Assembly: GCA_002964805.2 (NCBI GenBank)
Contig: PUDQ02000001.1
Span: 4,860,001-4,924,000, forward strand
Direction of reading: 5' to 3'
DNA length: 64,000 nt
Origin: Trametes villosa
Taxonomy: Eukaryota; Basidiomycota; Agaricomycetes; Polyporales; Polyporaceae
Position 1 is the stretch's first letter; the number at the start of each line of letters is the position of its first letter. Below are positions 1-12,276 of this stretch, piece by piece. Made by a program: the position numbers and the translations under genes. The notes under the pieces are model-generated. The model had not been told where the DNA came from and did no database searches. It was given only the letters and a program-made list of their open reading frames with translations.

Positions 1-1642
1 GGGGGCGGCGGGGCGGCCTCGTCTTCGTGCTCCGGCTCAGGCGCGTGCTGGAAGGCAGGCGGCGGGGGAGGCGGCGGCGGGGGAGGAGGAGGGGGCGCCT
101 CCGCTTCAGGCGACGCAGCGCGTACGGGACGCGACGCGCTCGGGAGCGCGGGCGGGGCGGGAGGCGGCGGGGGCTACCACACACGATATCAGAACACGCC
201 CGCATCACCAAACCCAAACAACGTACCGCATCATACTCCTCCTCTTCCTCAGGCTCCGGCGCAACAGGCGCGCGCGGCGGGGGCGGCACACCGCGGAACG
301 CAGGCGCAGGGGGCGCAGCAGGAGGCGCACTCGTCTCCAACGCACTATTCGCACGCGCCTCTTCCTCCTCTTGCTGTTTCTTCGCAAGCGCCTGGCGCTC
401 GCTCCAGGTAAGCTTCTTCGCGCCGCCCGCAGGCGCGCCGCGGGACACGGGTGCTGGGGCAGGCGGTTCTGCCTGCGCCTGGCGCGCGGCGAACGGGTTC
501 ACGAGCTTCTTCGGCTGGAGCTTGATGGGGGTGTATGCGGTCCCGACGGGCCCGATCTTGTCGTCGTCCTCCGTCGGCTTCGTCGGGGTCACGGACGCCG
601 CGACGGGCGCGGGCGCAGACGCGGCGGGCGTGAATCGCGGGGCGGACTGCGCGTTCTCGCTCAGTATACACGCGCGAGTCTCAAGACAGGAGGATCAGAC
701 GTACGGATGCGGCGGGCTTGGGTGCGCCAAATGTTGCAGCGGGGCGGCTCGCAGCAGGGGGCGGGGGAGGCGGCGCATAGCTATCCGCCTCGTCCGGCCA
801 CGAGTCCGCAGGCGCCTTGTTCGCGATGGGGGCCTTGCCCAGCCCAGGGGCAGGCGACGGCGCGAGTGGCACCGCGCGCGCCGCAGGAGAGCCGAACGAC
901 CTCGCCGCAGCGGGGGCGGGAGGCGCGGCAGCCGGGGGCGCGGCGGGCCCTCTGCGGAGCGCGGCGATGTCGGGCTTCCCGACGGGGGTGTAGCTGGTGC
1001 CGACGGGCGCGATGGGCTCAAACTTGCGCGGGGCTTCTTTCTGGGAGGAGTAGTTGACGCCGGACGCGGCTTCGACGCGGGGCATGATCACCTCGGGCGT
1101 GACATCGGCCTGCGCGCCAGGTCAGTTGGTTTGTGGAGGGTGGGTGCGCGGAGGGCACGAAGCGTACCTCATTGCGCGCGTTGATCACGACGTGCGTGCC
1201 GCGGAGGAAGTTGGCGACGGCACTGGAGTGGGTGTGGAAGAGACCCTTGCGGGCGACGGGGACACCGTCGCCGCACCAGTTGATCTGCACGAACTTGGGC
1301 AGTCCGCTCTGCAGACACATAGATCAGTAAGCATACACGGTACTGCTGAACGGAGAACGACACACGTTGGGGTCTTTGACGCGTGCAAACGCGTACTGCA
1401 TCCTGCGCAGCAGTCAGCACGCATGCGGGCGATGGGCGAGCGGCGTGAGGCGATGGGACGTACCTTCCGTCGGAGAACTCCTCCTGAAGTTCCTCGAGGC
1501 CGCCATCCCCGACGGACTGGACCTTGAGGTCGTTTGAGCCCTTGTCGTAGGTGAAGATGGCCCAATCAATGCCGCGGGCGTGGACGACGTTCTCGTACGC
1601 CTCGCTGAGATCTCTGCTCGAGAGGTTGACCTGCAGAGACAT
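1..1642 (-). CDS. ABP1: Abp1/drebrin-like actin-binding protein (3' end beyond window)
   Basis: Fungal Abp1 binds F-actin at cortical patches and couples actin to endocytosis and Arp2/3. The ATG at 1642 opens an ADF-H domain ([19 protein letters not shown], then [17 protein letters not shown]). Exons inferred on the minus strand are 1642-1464, about 1402-1368, about 1315-1172, about 1113-705 and 659 downwards. Across junctions the frame runs [32 protein letters not shown], the usual ADF-H core, followed by [22 protein letters not shown]. Downstream is a disordered proline/alanine-rich region with two copies of the linker PVGT(S/A)YTP, then a charged [15 protein letters not shown] stretch. The expected C-terminal SH3 domain would lie before base 1 and is not seen. 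Long plus-strand frames here are antisense shadows caused by high GC. Family assignment is firm; exact introns are inferred. Confidence 0.85.
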
Positions 1643-1890
1643 CGTAGGCTATCGTGATTATTTCGGTTAATTCCAGATAGTGGTTCGTGAGCAAGATCGT
1701 GGTGCGAGTGAGAGTGCGAGGATGTGGAAAAGGTTAAAGGGGAACAAGGAGGATGTCTGCGGACGAGGCGATGATGTCGACGGGCGCTTCGGGCTTGGCC
1801 ATGCTCTCTTCCGACCTTCAGCCACACCTCCCTCTCTTCCCGGAACAGATGCTTTACCTCCTCCGCTCTGGCCATAGACGATAGAAAGCT

Positions 1891-3370
1891 ATGTCCGAAG
1901 TTACCGAAGCTCGGCCCAGAGGTGCGCAACACAACTCCTTGCTAAAATCCGTGACCTAATACTTCGGTCCGAAGAGATCAGCCCTGCGCTCGACTTCCTC
2001 GCCGGGACCGTCGCTGGTGCGTAGCAGTGCACCACACCAGTGCCCGCAGCCCGTTGACGTTGAATCCGATGCTGCGTACACAGGCATGGCCGCAGTAGTG
2101 GTTGGATATCCGTTTGACACCGGTGAGCCCTTTCGGACCGCGCTCTCCGCCCGTACGCTCACCGCGCAGCCCAGTCAAGGTGCGGTTCCAGAACCCACAG
2201 ATAGCATCCAAGTACCGCTCTACGGTCCACGCTTTCTTCACTATCATACGCGAAGAACGAATACGAGGACTATATCGCGGAATTGCTGCTCCACTCGTAC
2301 GTGTTTTGGATACCTCAAATCGTGCATAAGTGGCTCGTGTACCAGCATGCTGAATTATCCGCTTCCACCCCAATTGTATCGCATGCCACACAGGCTGGCG
2401 CGCCGCCTTTGAATGGACTTGTTTTCTCTACATACCGGTCTCTGCTGCAAGCCCAGCTCGGAGACGAACGCACTACCCCCACGCTCACCCAGATTAACCT
2501 AGCAGGTGCCGGCAGCGGCGTAATATCCTCGTGCGTCCCTCACCTCTTTTTTTCCCACCGCGGGCATCCTCGAATCTCGGGTAGGACAAAGGTTGCTTCA
2601 TAGGAGTCTTCTGGGATGGTTTGAGCACATGTCCGTGTCATGGGTTTGGGTTGGCACACCGTCAAACTGTTAGTGAGGCTATGAGACGACTTTTGTCCAG
2701 TCACATATTTGAGGATGCCTGCCGTGTCCCCTTCGTCTCCCTCTCAGTCTAACATCTTTCCGCAGCCTAATCACGACCCCCGCAGAACTCGTCAAGATCC
2801 ACCAACAGTCCCTCGTGCGCACGACCCACTCCGCCGCGCCCCTCCGCGACCGCGACGTCGTCCTCCACATCTGGCGCACCCACGGCCTCCGCGGCTTCTA
2901 CCGCGGTATCGGCGCGACCGCGCTCCGCGACGTCGGCTACGGCGCGTACTTCGCCGCCTACGAGGCCACTCTCCGCTACTGGCCGCGCCCCCCATCCGCA
3001 GAGAAGGCGGGGGAGGGCTCGAACCTGGCTAGTCACTCGCTAGCAGCGCTGCTCGCCGCTGGGGGCGCGGCAGGCGTCGCGGGCTGGGTCGTCACCTTCC
3101 CGTTCGACGTTGTGAAGACGCGGATGCAGACGACCGCTGCAGCTGCGCCAAACAACCCGTACCGCACGATGTGGTCCACGATCGTTGCGTCGTACCGTGC
3201 GGAGGGCATGGGCGTGTTCTTCCGTGGGCTCGCGCCGACGCTAATACGGTACGTCGCTCCTTTCTGTAATCTGGGGTAGGGGTGGTGCGCTGATGGTGGA
3301 GGGCAGCGCGATACCGGTGAATATGGTGACGTTCACCACCTACGAGGCGGTAATCCACCTGTGTACATAG
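1891..3370 (+). CDS. Mitochondrial carrier family (SLC25) protein
   Basis: Inner-membrane metabolite carrier built from three Solcar repeats. Seven exons are inferred: 1891-1921, 1975-2016, 2084-2122, 2175-2296, 2394-2530, 2766-3248 and 3307-3370, with frame kept across every junction. The three signature motifs are PFDTVKVRF (repeat 1), TPAELVKIHQQ (repeat 2) and PFDVVKTRMQ (repeat 3). Each is followed by a G-(L/F)-x-R-G matrix-helix motif (GLYRGI, GFYRGI, VFFRGL). The length of about 300 residues is normal. The motif set resembles the carnitine/ornithine/amino-acid branch (Crc1, Ort1, Ymc1), but the substrate cannot be decided from sequence. It is divergent from the Abp1-like gene, with about 250 bp between the two start codons. 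Confidence 0.88.
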
Positions 3371-3612
3371 CGCTGGTACGCAGAGCAAGTTTGTACATAT
3401 ACACAGGCGAGCTCGGCAACTCCTTGCATTGCCAGACTGAGTGCGGGAGGCATCATAAAGCCACGGGCGGCTGGGACGAAGCCGATGTTGCAAGAAACGG
3501 ATCCAAACTCTGACAGACTTGGGTGCAGACTACCAAGGTTCGAGCATGGACCTCGTATCCGGATCAAGCTCCGGGCCCGGGAACCCCATATGCGGCGGGG
3601 GGCTCACCATCA

Positions 3613-5083
3613 CTACGTGTGCGTCCAAGTCGCCGTCAGCACCCTGCGCACCCGGATACAAGCAGCGCGCCACTCACGCCGGTCGACGCGGTACCGCAGC
3701 TCCGCCCAGTCCTTGGTCTGCGTCCACGCGCGGCGGTATGCCTTAAGGCATTCCGGGCTGAGCGTGCGCGTCTTCAGGCGAATCACCTCGCCCCGCCGGA
3801 ATGGGCTGTCGTTCAGGATGTCGATGAAGATTTCTGGCCCAGCGCACTCGGCGAAGAGCGGCCACTCGCCTTCCCAAGGCTGGCCTTCAAAGCGTTCCGG
3901 GGCCGTGGCGCGGAAGTTCGGATCGTCGACCCAGTCGGGGTCGCCGTCGTCTACGACGATGTCGGTGTAGTCCGTCGTCGAGTCGGCCTTGCAGAATTCG
4001 CGGTGGATTTTCCAGTGCTAGTCGAGGCGCTCAGCTGCCGCAGCACCGCGGAGGAGTGTAGAGCGTGTACCTGTCTCTGGCAGGACTCGCTGCAGTAGTG
4101 TGGCTTCCGCTCTAGGGGGCAGCTGCCGCCGCATCGCCGCAGCGCACGCCTGTTAGAGGCTCGAATCTCGCAACCATCGTTGGCGCACCGGTATTGGTGA
4201 GGCGCTTTCGCGACCCTCTTCAGCCGCGTCGTCTCTTTCAGCTGCAGACGCGAGAGGTAGTTTTTGTGCGTGACAAAGAGGTAGTGCAGCTCGGTGAACC
4301 GGTCGGTCGTACGCACGTCCGTGCCGTAACGGGCCTTGGACGTCGCCACCCAGCTCGCGATGTGGAGCGCGACAGGCGGTATGAATCCGAGGCTAACGCA
4401 CAGGTTCGCCGCGTAGCAGGCCTCGAAGACGGGGTTGCCCCTGTCCCTCAGCAGGCAGTTGTAGCTCTCGACGTGCTTGCCGACGTCCGCGCGGTCGCAC
4501 CAGCACGAGTAGAAGTTGCAGTGCGCGTAGCACGCGAGGCCCTGCAGCCGGAGCCGCGGGGAGATGTGCCTGATCTCGGGGAGCCGGAAGTTGGCCTCTT
4601 CGTACGCGTTTTGGGGCGGCGGGACGTCGATGCCCGCGAGCCGTTCGGCTGTGGGTATTGGATTATGGGCCCGGTCGGCGAGGGGGTAGCATACGGCCAG
4701 TTCTCTGAAGTGGTGTGCGGCAAAGCAGGTCAATGTCGTGAAGGAATGAGCATGCCCCCGACGGCCGCCCGACTGGCTCCATTCGCGTGTCTCGATGCGT
4801 TCGCACGTATATTGGACCCCGATAAACCATTTCATTGAACATACCTTAAGCAGTACTCAAGCATAAGAGGCCCATCATCAACGCGCAACCCATACCTCAG
4901 ACGCTCTAGAGGGTTTGCTCTCACGGAGTGTTGCCCTTCGATGTACAAACGCCTCAAGTCGAGCGGGTGTCGGTAGTCATAGCAGATCTATTGCTTGACC
5001 GTAATGTACTCCTCAAAACCTTCGCATCTGCCGGGATAGAGGTCGAAGGGGACGTCGCACGATATCTCGAACGAGAGGGGCAT
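3613..5083 (-). pseudogene. MYND zinc-finger protein, copy 1 (nonsense and frameshift)
   Basis: Close paralogue of the gene at 17531-19023, in opposite orientation. The start at 5083 reads MPLSFEISCDVPFDLYPGRC. Exons are 5083-4845, 4704-4071 and 4029 downwards, with the same intron phases and an identical 41-nt second intron length. The long middle exon has an N-terminal helical region and most of a MYND finger (CANDGCEIR...RRCGGSC...HYCSESCQRQ). After the last intron the frame reads CGC CTC GAC TAG CAC TGG. Copy 2 has CAG where this copy has TAG at 4018-4020, so translation stops inside the finger, before the final His/Cys ligands. Beyond the stop the homology continues in frame for about 130 codons, then the tail is shifted relative to copy 2 and ends at 3613. 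It is probably a recent pseudogene; a truncated product or a sequencing error are alternatives. Confidence 0.75.
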
Positions 5084-6185
5084 GGGCCGATGAGCTGTGA
5101 GCGGCTAGGTCGGATGCGTTACGAGAGGGTGTAAGGTTAAACGCGAAGTCCGATTTACACGGAAAGCACGTTCTACCATTCCTCGCTTGTTTCGAGCGCA
5201 TCCGACAGGCGCACACCATCTCAGCACCACCCTCACTCCGTGCCCTAGCTCCGAAAAAACACCAAAAACCGTAGCAGTTCACTCCTAGGACCTGCTTGCA
5301 GGCCTACGGAGCGTTCGAATGAGTGCGGTTTGGGTGTTTTGAGGATGGATTGGGGCTGCTACCAACGGATGACACTGTCGATGACTTTGACAGGACGCGC
5401 CTCTTGCCCTACCCCTCCCCATTCCCGAACCACATCCCTTACGTTTCGTGCATACCTCGCTCCGGGTCGAGTGCATACGTAGTTATGCTGCACACCTCTG
5501 GGATGCAATTAAACCGGTACTTATACCGTCCTGCCCTCGCTACAGTAGCGGGACACACATCGTGCGCCTGCAGGCAGCAGCGCTACACGAAACCTTAACC
5601 CTACAATGCTCGACGCTCTCAGCGCCAGATGCTCCCTACTCAGAAAACCATTATATTCCCCCTATCGCGCATACGGATTGCTATACGATTGACTACCTAG
5701 AACACACATTCTGGATCTGTCCCCCCTGCACCGCTGTTGGCTTTTTCCTGGATGGGTTTTCCACGGCGACAGGGAACAGTGTCCCGCTGAGATGTGGATT
5801 CACGGACGTCTCCCGGTCCTTAGCGGCTACGTATCTCCTGGGCCTGGGCGAGTGTTGTCCCGTCGTGCGGAAGTGCGACGTGACTCCTGGGTTTTTGCAT
5901 ATTTTTTGCCCAGGTTTTAGCCCAGGTAAAGCCGGCCCCGACGGGGTTAAACGGCGCCTGCTTGTCCGCTTGCGCGGATAAAAGCCGGGGAGAGTGCGAG
6001 GTGCGAGGCCAGAGAAGTCGACGAACCAGCCAGCCTGAGGAATGTGCGAGTCGAAGTATGAAATTAAATTAGTGACCCGTGATTCCCGTACAGCTATGAG
6101 AGCGGGTAGTTACAGTACAGTGTAGCTAAAGTCCCGTTAATACCCTCATGTATAGTTGTCTGCGTATCGAAATCACAACTCACTC
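5084..6185. other. No gene resolved (upstream of MYND copy 1)
   Basis: No exon chain with consistent frame was found. The copy-2 locus has only about 115 bp between the MYND start and its divergent flanking segment, whereas here the equivalent gap is about 1.1 kb, so this interval may be an insertion relative to copy 2. A short (cact)n run occurs at 6180-6196. Confidence 0.4.
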
Positions 6186-6420
6186 ACTCACTCACTCGAT
6201 CGTGCGCGGCCGGGCCGCTGCAGGCCGCTGGTTCCGGCGGTGGCTGTCGATGTCGTGGTGCGGCAAGGCCCGTGCACAGTCGCAGCGCTCTTGCCCAGCT
6301 GCAGGGTTTGCTTTCGACCTCCACTCTCATGTATGTATGTCGTATACAAAGCTTGTTATGCTATATGTCTTAGTAACTGTGACATCTGAAGCTTCGAGGC
6401 CAGCGCGGCTTATAGCGGCC
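6186..6420 (+). pseudogene. Degenerate copy of the segment at 17165-17417
   Basis: The plus strand here aligns with the minus strand of 17165-17417. Shared landmarks are CCGGCGGT...GTCGA.GTCGTGG, then TTTGCTTTCGAC, CACTCTC and AAGCTTGTT. The readable peptide begins VPAVAVDVVVRQGP, against VPAVVVDVVARQHPP in the other copy, but later homology falls in other frames, so this copy is broken. It sits divergently upstream of MYND copy 1, exactly as its partner sits upstream of copy 2. The two genes were therefore probably duplicated as one block. Confidence 0.5.
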
Positions 6421-6424
6421 GCTG

Positions 6425-8277
6425 TTAATACTCAGAGAAGCCACTGTCCGCTGCACTCGCCGCCACAACGAGAATACGGTCCCCCACCTCCGACACCGCT
6501 TCGCACACCTCCTGGGTCGACAGGTCCGGTAGGGCACCGCCCGACGTCAGTGGTGAGCTCGTCTCTGCAGCCTCCTCCCGCTTCTCCGCGTCGTCGCCGT
6601 TGTCATCGACGGGCTCCTGCTCCGGCCCGTCCGTATCCGAGTCGTTGAGCGATTCGCCGATCGACCCGATGACGACCGACGCGAACCGGAGTGTGTCCTG
6701 TCCCCCGTCACCCCCCATTGAGGACGTGCGGCCGAGCATGCCATGGTTCAGCTCCGCCTGGTTCGCGCGCTGGAGGGCGATGAGGAAGCGCCAGACGAGG
6801 ATCGCGGTGAGTCTGCGTGGGGTCAGAGCGCGGATGAGTAGTAGAAGGAGCTACTTATGCTCACGGGTCCGTCAGGGCAGTTACTCCGCTGACCTCTTCC
6901 CCGGGTGTAGTGATCTTGGCAGGACATGAGTGAAACGAAGGGTTCCCTTACGATGAGAGGGGAAACTCACGGAGACGAGAGTAAGAACGAGATGTACGGT
7001 GTTGCAAGCGACGGCGGCTCTGAGTGCGTCGCAGGTCGCTCGTCGGTCAATACTGGCAGTCACGACGTTGAGCGCATTGTGCGGCGCCACTCACAAGAAG
7101 TAGATGGTGCCTAGGACAACAACATGTTTAGCATTGGGAACACTGAATAAAAGCAGGCGCAACTGACCGTTGTACATCAGGATGCTCGAAAGCGTCGGGA
7201 CGGCCCCCGCCACAGCATGGCTCTTCCTCTTCCACCACAGCAGCCAGGTCACGACGGCGACGAGCAAGTCTGCCAAGATGAGGCATGAACGACCCAGGCC
7301 AACGACTTGCATACGGTAAGCACGTCATCGGACTCGGTCGATACGAGAAATGAACATACACCTACAGTTGGTGGTCAGTGAGTTGAGCGAAGTGATGAGC
7401 TCAACGATAGGCTCACAGTAGGCTTTGAAGGGTCGTCTGGCTTTGCGCAGCCCCGCAGCCAATGATCGGAATTCTCTCCCCGCCGGACTCGTGAAGCGCC
7501 AAAGGAGCCTAGCGAAGCACATTTGAACACTAACAGTAGTAGCTCAATAAAGGGGGTACGCACGACGTTCACGGCGAATGGCGCGAGCGCGAGGAGAAAC
7601 ACCACGGCGGCCAGGGGCCAGTTCATGCCGCTCAGCGCGAGAACGCGAAGGCCAGAGAACGCTTCAGACGAAGGTAGGATATGCAACATTGAATCATGAC
7701 GACAAGGGGCTGTGGCGAGTGACGTACCGGCCCAAATCGGATATTGAGATATGCTCATGACATACTGCGCAATCTCAAGCCTTGCACACCTGCAGCAACC
7801 GGTTAACACCGAGATGCGATACGCTACAGCCGGGGCTATACCTCTGTTAGAGTGCTTCATTAAATGCGTTACGGTTAAGCTGGCAGCACTGCGGAAGACG
7901 CACCTGGTCAGACATGCTCGCGAACGTCGCCAAACCCAGGAAATTGTATGACAACAGAGCGACGTAGCGCGTCGCCAAGAACAGAAGGGTTGCGCCTGTT
8001 GGTTTCCGTCTCCAAAAGAGTTGCACCTCGTCGGTGAACGTGATGATATATTCGTAGGCGAGCATAGCTTAAGAAAGGACCGCCATCAGCAACGTTTAAA
8101 CCCTATACAAGAAAACTACTCACCGATAATACCGCACTGGAGCCATCCGTCCTGGTACCTATGTAGGGTGAAGAGGAGACATCTTTAGCTTGCCCTTGCC
8201 CGGTTACATGTACCGCAACCGATGGACACTCACAGCGACGTATACGTAGAGATGAGCTCGGCGGTACTCGACTCCAT
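6425..8277 (-). CDS. DUF6533-domain multi-pass membrane protein (copy A)
   Basis: Predicted seven-helix membrane protein of a family expanded in Agaricomycetes; function unknown, often described as receptor-like. The ATG at 8277 gives MESSTAELISTYTSL, then YQDGWLQCGII, then the diagnostic DUF6533 stretch YEYIITFTDEVQLFWRRK followed by GATLLFLATRYVALL. Several short introns follow, and the hydrophobic segments are scattered over three frames, as expected of short exons. The last membrane segment runs into WRFLIALQRANQAELN (the usual C-terminal boundary of this family) and an acidic tail of about 100 residues ending at TAA 6427-6425. Middle exon limits were not all fixed. A second family member lies at 14111-15935 on the same strand. 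Confidence 0.75.
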
Positions 8278-11200
8278 GCTGAACACAGTAGACGTGGCAC
8301 AAGCTAGACTGGGGCTTTTGGTGGGGATGAGATGGATGGGATCACCAGTGACCAGAGGTCAATGTTATACAACGGGGCGGAGCCGCGGAGGAACTTACCA
8401 GTATGGCGGAGCCGCTGCAGATAACGAACTGAACCTTATAAGATACAGCTTCGGTCATTGCAGGCTCTATCATGACAACTTCTATCTATAGAAAAAGGTG
8501 TTTCCGGAGAGCAAACTCTCGCTGTAGCGATGGACGGAATGCTGCCCTATGGGATTTCGTTAGAAGATGTCATCGATGCGGCCGACGAGCAAACACTCAC
8601 AAGCGTGTCTACGTACGTCGGTGACTAGGATGTGAAAGCATCGCCAGTCAACAGCTATCAAGGTCTGATCATGAGGCGGGAATAGTACGTCGTCAGCGCC
8701 CATGAGTCTTGGACCCGTGTTCGATCGGAGCTCTGAGTTTCTGAGCTGCCTACAGAGCAAAATCCTGCCCTTCCATGGGCCCAGCATGTGTGGCGAGCGC
8801 TCCGATCCGAGCGCTCTACATCATTTGCCGGTGGCCGCCCGTATGGCTCACTGACAACTCGAACGGTGTCTGCTGCGGCGCGACCTTGCTCGTCGGATCG
8901 CTGACTGTATTGGCTGTGGGCGCGAAAACACGAATTTCGCGCGTCGTGCCTGCCTGGAGCCTGACTCGGGGGTCGATTGAGAGCGCCCGGAGTTCATTCA
9001 GTTTTGCATATATCTTCTTAGTTTCCTCATATTCGTAATCGCCAGGACGGCGCACAGGGCAGCCTGTAGCAGATTTTGTGCAGAATCTGGTCAGTCGAAT
9101 CCCATTCCTTTAGCCTACCGTTGCACGCAACCGGGCATGGCTTGCGAAAAGGGCAGGGTCTGAGCGCAAAACGGCCGAAATTATGGCTGTGCGGGACAAC
9201 TAGAAATCATGTTCCCATGTGGGAAGACGACCATCGAAAACCCCGCAGAAACACAATCAATTTTGAGCGTGAGGTCAAAGTCTGTAGCATGAACTGAGTA
9301 CTCACCGACAATTTGAGGCCGTTTTGTCACCGTCAATGTCTGCGTACGAATAAAAATACGAGGTCGCGATGGTTTGTTAGCCCGCGAGCGGGAGGAAGAC
9401 GCAGAAACACTGCACGCAAGCCCGCCACCAGTACTGGCCCGCCATAGCCTGGCAGTGGAAGAGCCGCGGCCTGAGCCGCCCTGAGCTACCGCGAAGCTCT
9501 TGGGAATTTGCACGTATTCTAATCAGAGCACGTATACCGCGTCAATCCTGGGTTTTAATTGCGCGGTACTCGCGAGAAATTTAAGATGTGCGTCAGCGCG
9601 CGTCCTTGACTCCTTGCACGTCTGGGCCGGGACGCACGTTCGGCGTGCGCACATCTGATATGGGCCGCTGAGCGGCCCGCCAGGCCCCGAGAAGACCCTC
9701 GGAATGGCCCATTTTCTTAAAGTGGGGGTGGAAGGTTTGATCGTCCATGAACGAGGGGGTAAAGCCTTGCTCTGACGAGCAAGGGATCCCACGACGACAC
9801 AAGAGTGCTGCAAACGAATACCAGGACATTGACGGGCGACGCTTTATCAAGACAGCCACGCCAACACGTACAGGGACTAGCAAGTTTCAGTGCCATCTAC
9901 TGCCATGATTATTCAGCGAATACTTGAGTCGTAACCGCGCAGTAACTCACCTAGGCGTAGGAACAGAGGGAACGCGTTCCCCGCAATGGGCATCTGCTCG
10001 GCACTTCGATCTGCTGAACACGGAGACAGCGGCGTGAGTAGTTAAGGCCCACGAACACACTGGGACGATGGCTCGAGATGATAGCGCACAGCGTAGCCCC
10101 CCACAACCGCATCGCGAACGCGTCACGGTATACGCACGACTCGGATCCAGGATACCGCCACCTCCGCATCGCGTCCTGACAAGCCAGCTCGCGCAGGGAG
10201 ATCTCCAGCGGAAGTACTCGATGCCGCTCAAGAAACCCATCTGCGACGAGCGGCACGGATGAGATGCACGGGCGACACCGTTCCGAACCACAAACACTCC
10301 TTTGGGTGGCTGTGGCTCAGATGTGGTATCGGTGCCTCAAAGAGCTGCAGGCTACGTACAGCACTGCGAGGAAAGAGCTAGCGACTCACCAGGTCCATCG
10401 ATGGGCGCATGTATGCGCCATCCGAGATCGCACTACCATATCCTTGCCACCATAACCTCGCTTTCCGACGGGTGGGCGGTGAGTTCGCATGAGGGGCCGA
10501 CACAATGGACAGTCGACGATGGGCGGTACAGTGCGGAGACACCGTGACACTGCACAACTCCTGCAACATCCGTACTCCAGAGAGCTGTTATGCGGCGGCG
10601 GTGCGCCAAATAACCGTAGTATGCGTACTGCGAGGAAGGGGAGCTAGCGACTCACCTGTCCTGCTGAGTTCGTATCGCCAGCCGTGAGCTATCGGAGCAG
10701 AGAGGGCCACGTATTCACGTAGACGGTAGGAGTACAGGCTAGCGGCAGCCTAGCCACACTAAGGGGGGGGGCGGGCGCAGTTACGAGCGTTCAGGGTAGT
10801 CGGTTGGCAGGGCAATCGCACATCGAAGGGGCGATACACGGATGTCAACGCGCCATGAAGAGCTAGGAAGTAGATCCGACGAGCGACAGCACGACGTAGA
10901 GTTTTGCTGCGGAAAAACTCAGCCCCAGAAGGATACCGAAAGATTTGACAGAGGGGTGAGGAGCCTCGAGGACAGGCTAGTGTGGCAGGAGAGCGCTGAG
11001 TCGCGACGGCGAGCGCGACATGAGAGAATGCGTGTCCATGTCAGCCAGAGGCGTGTCCGAGTTACACAGAAGGACACAGAAGGTCGCGGGAGGATATCTA
11101 AAACGTGCTCTTTGCGGCCAGAGGTACAGCAGCTCCAAGGAGACGAGAGGAATTGCTTCAAATAATAGAAGCGGCGTAGGGGAGGCAGCTGTGGTGTCAG

Positions 11201-12276
11201 GAGCCTACGCATACTTCGTGACCAGCGTCCGATTGTGATCTGCTGTAGAACAGTACTCGTCAGAAAACCGACAGAAAAAGATGGCTGTCCGCGTACCATC
11301 CGATACCCTCGAGATGTGTCGAAGCAGCGGGTCGCGTACCTCAGAGAAGACGCAAACAGCTCACAATGTCCACGATGTCACCGCCGGCGTCGCGCAAGTA
11401 CAGGGAGAAAGCACCGGGTGCATTCACGCGGTATGTCAACTACTCCAAGTTCTTTTCCACCTCATCACGGCAGCAGAGCAATGCATCAAAGCAGCAGAGT
11501 GATCGAGCCCCAGAAGTCCCATGGCGCAGGAGTACCGCAGGTCATGGGGGGCGGGCTGTGGCAAGAGAACACCGCCATGCGTCTGTAAAATGGGCGTGCA
11601 TGCAGCTATGCCCCATTTGCCGCGTTTCTCCCGTTGCTTCTTCGCGTTGATGATGATGTGGGTGGACTGGCTTCGGGCGAAGAGGATTCGTCCGTGATAT
11701 GATTTGCTGACAGCGAAGCTAGAGGTCCAGCACCAGGACCGCATGGCGCGCGGCCGCGTCGTGAGAACACAAGATATGTTTTCTGAAGATGCGTGCCCTG
11801 ACCAAGGGACGAACGGGGATGGCGATCGTTCTGGGATTGGGCGCGGTGATGGGAGCATTGATTGGAGGAGGATATCAAGGCGGCGAGTGTGCGGGAGAGA
11901 GCGGGTGAGGGAGGAGGAGGAGATGGGAAAGAGCGAGCGGATCTGATGGCCGGGCGAGCGGAACGGACATTGAGTTTGCGGGGACCTGCAACAGACGCCG
12001 TCGTCATCAGCCCTTCCCCTTCCCGGGCCCGCACAAGGCAGGGATCATCGCAACATGCAGACACACATGCTCCTCCGCCGCGAGTCGTGTCGCAGCCGAT
12101 GACCAGGCTGAGAGGACGGGCGCGAGACTTGGCAGGGGGACGAGAATATTAAATACCCCGGCCGGGTTCTCTGTTCGTCCGCCCCCACCGCCACCACCCC
12201 ATCCCTCTCGTCGCGTCCCGTACGCGTCCTGCCCTCCTCCCTTCCCTCCGCGACCCCGCCGCTCGAGCTCGCCACC
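8278..12276. other. 4 kb without a resolved gene
   Basis: Many short open frames exist on both strands but none gave a chain of exons with recognisable protein sequence. Stretches on the minus strand around 9050-8820 and 10256-9950 and on the plus strand around 11360-11450 have protein-like composition and may be exons of unrecognised genes. The 100 bases before 12277 are pyrimidine-rich with an AT-rich patch at about 12147-12156, suitable as a core promoter for the downstream gene. Confidence 0.4.

Noticed and set aside
27..1184. Long plus-strand arginine/glycine-rich open frame
   Set aside because: Antisense shadow of the proline-rich part of the Abp1-like gene; composition is an artefact of high GC, and the minus strand has a coherent ADF-H domain.
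3523..4098. Plus-strand frames over the MYND pseudogene, and the 17402-17710 minus frame over its intact copy
   Set aside because: They are antisense to conserved MYND-gene exons; the apparent similarity between 4928-5134 and 17402-17710 simply mirrors the homology of the sense strands.
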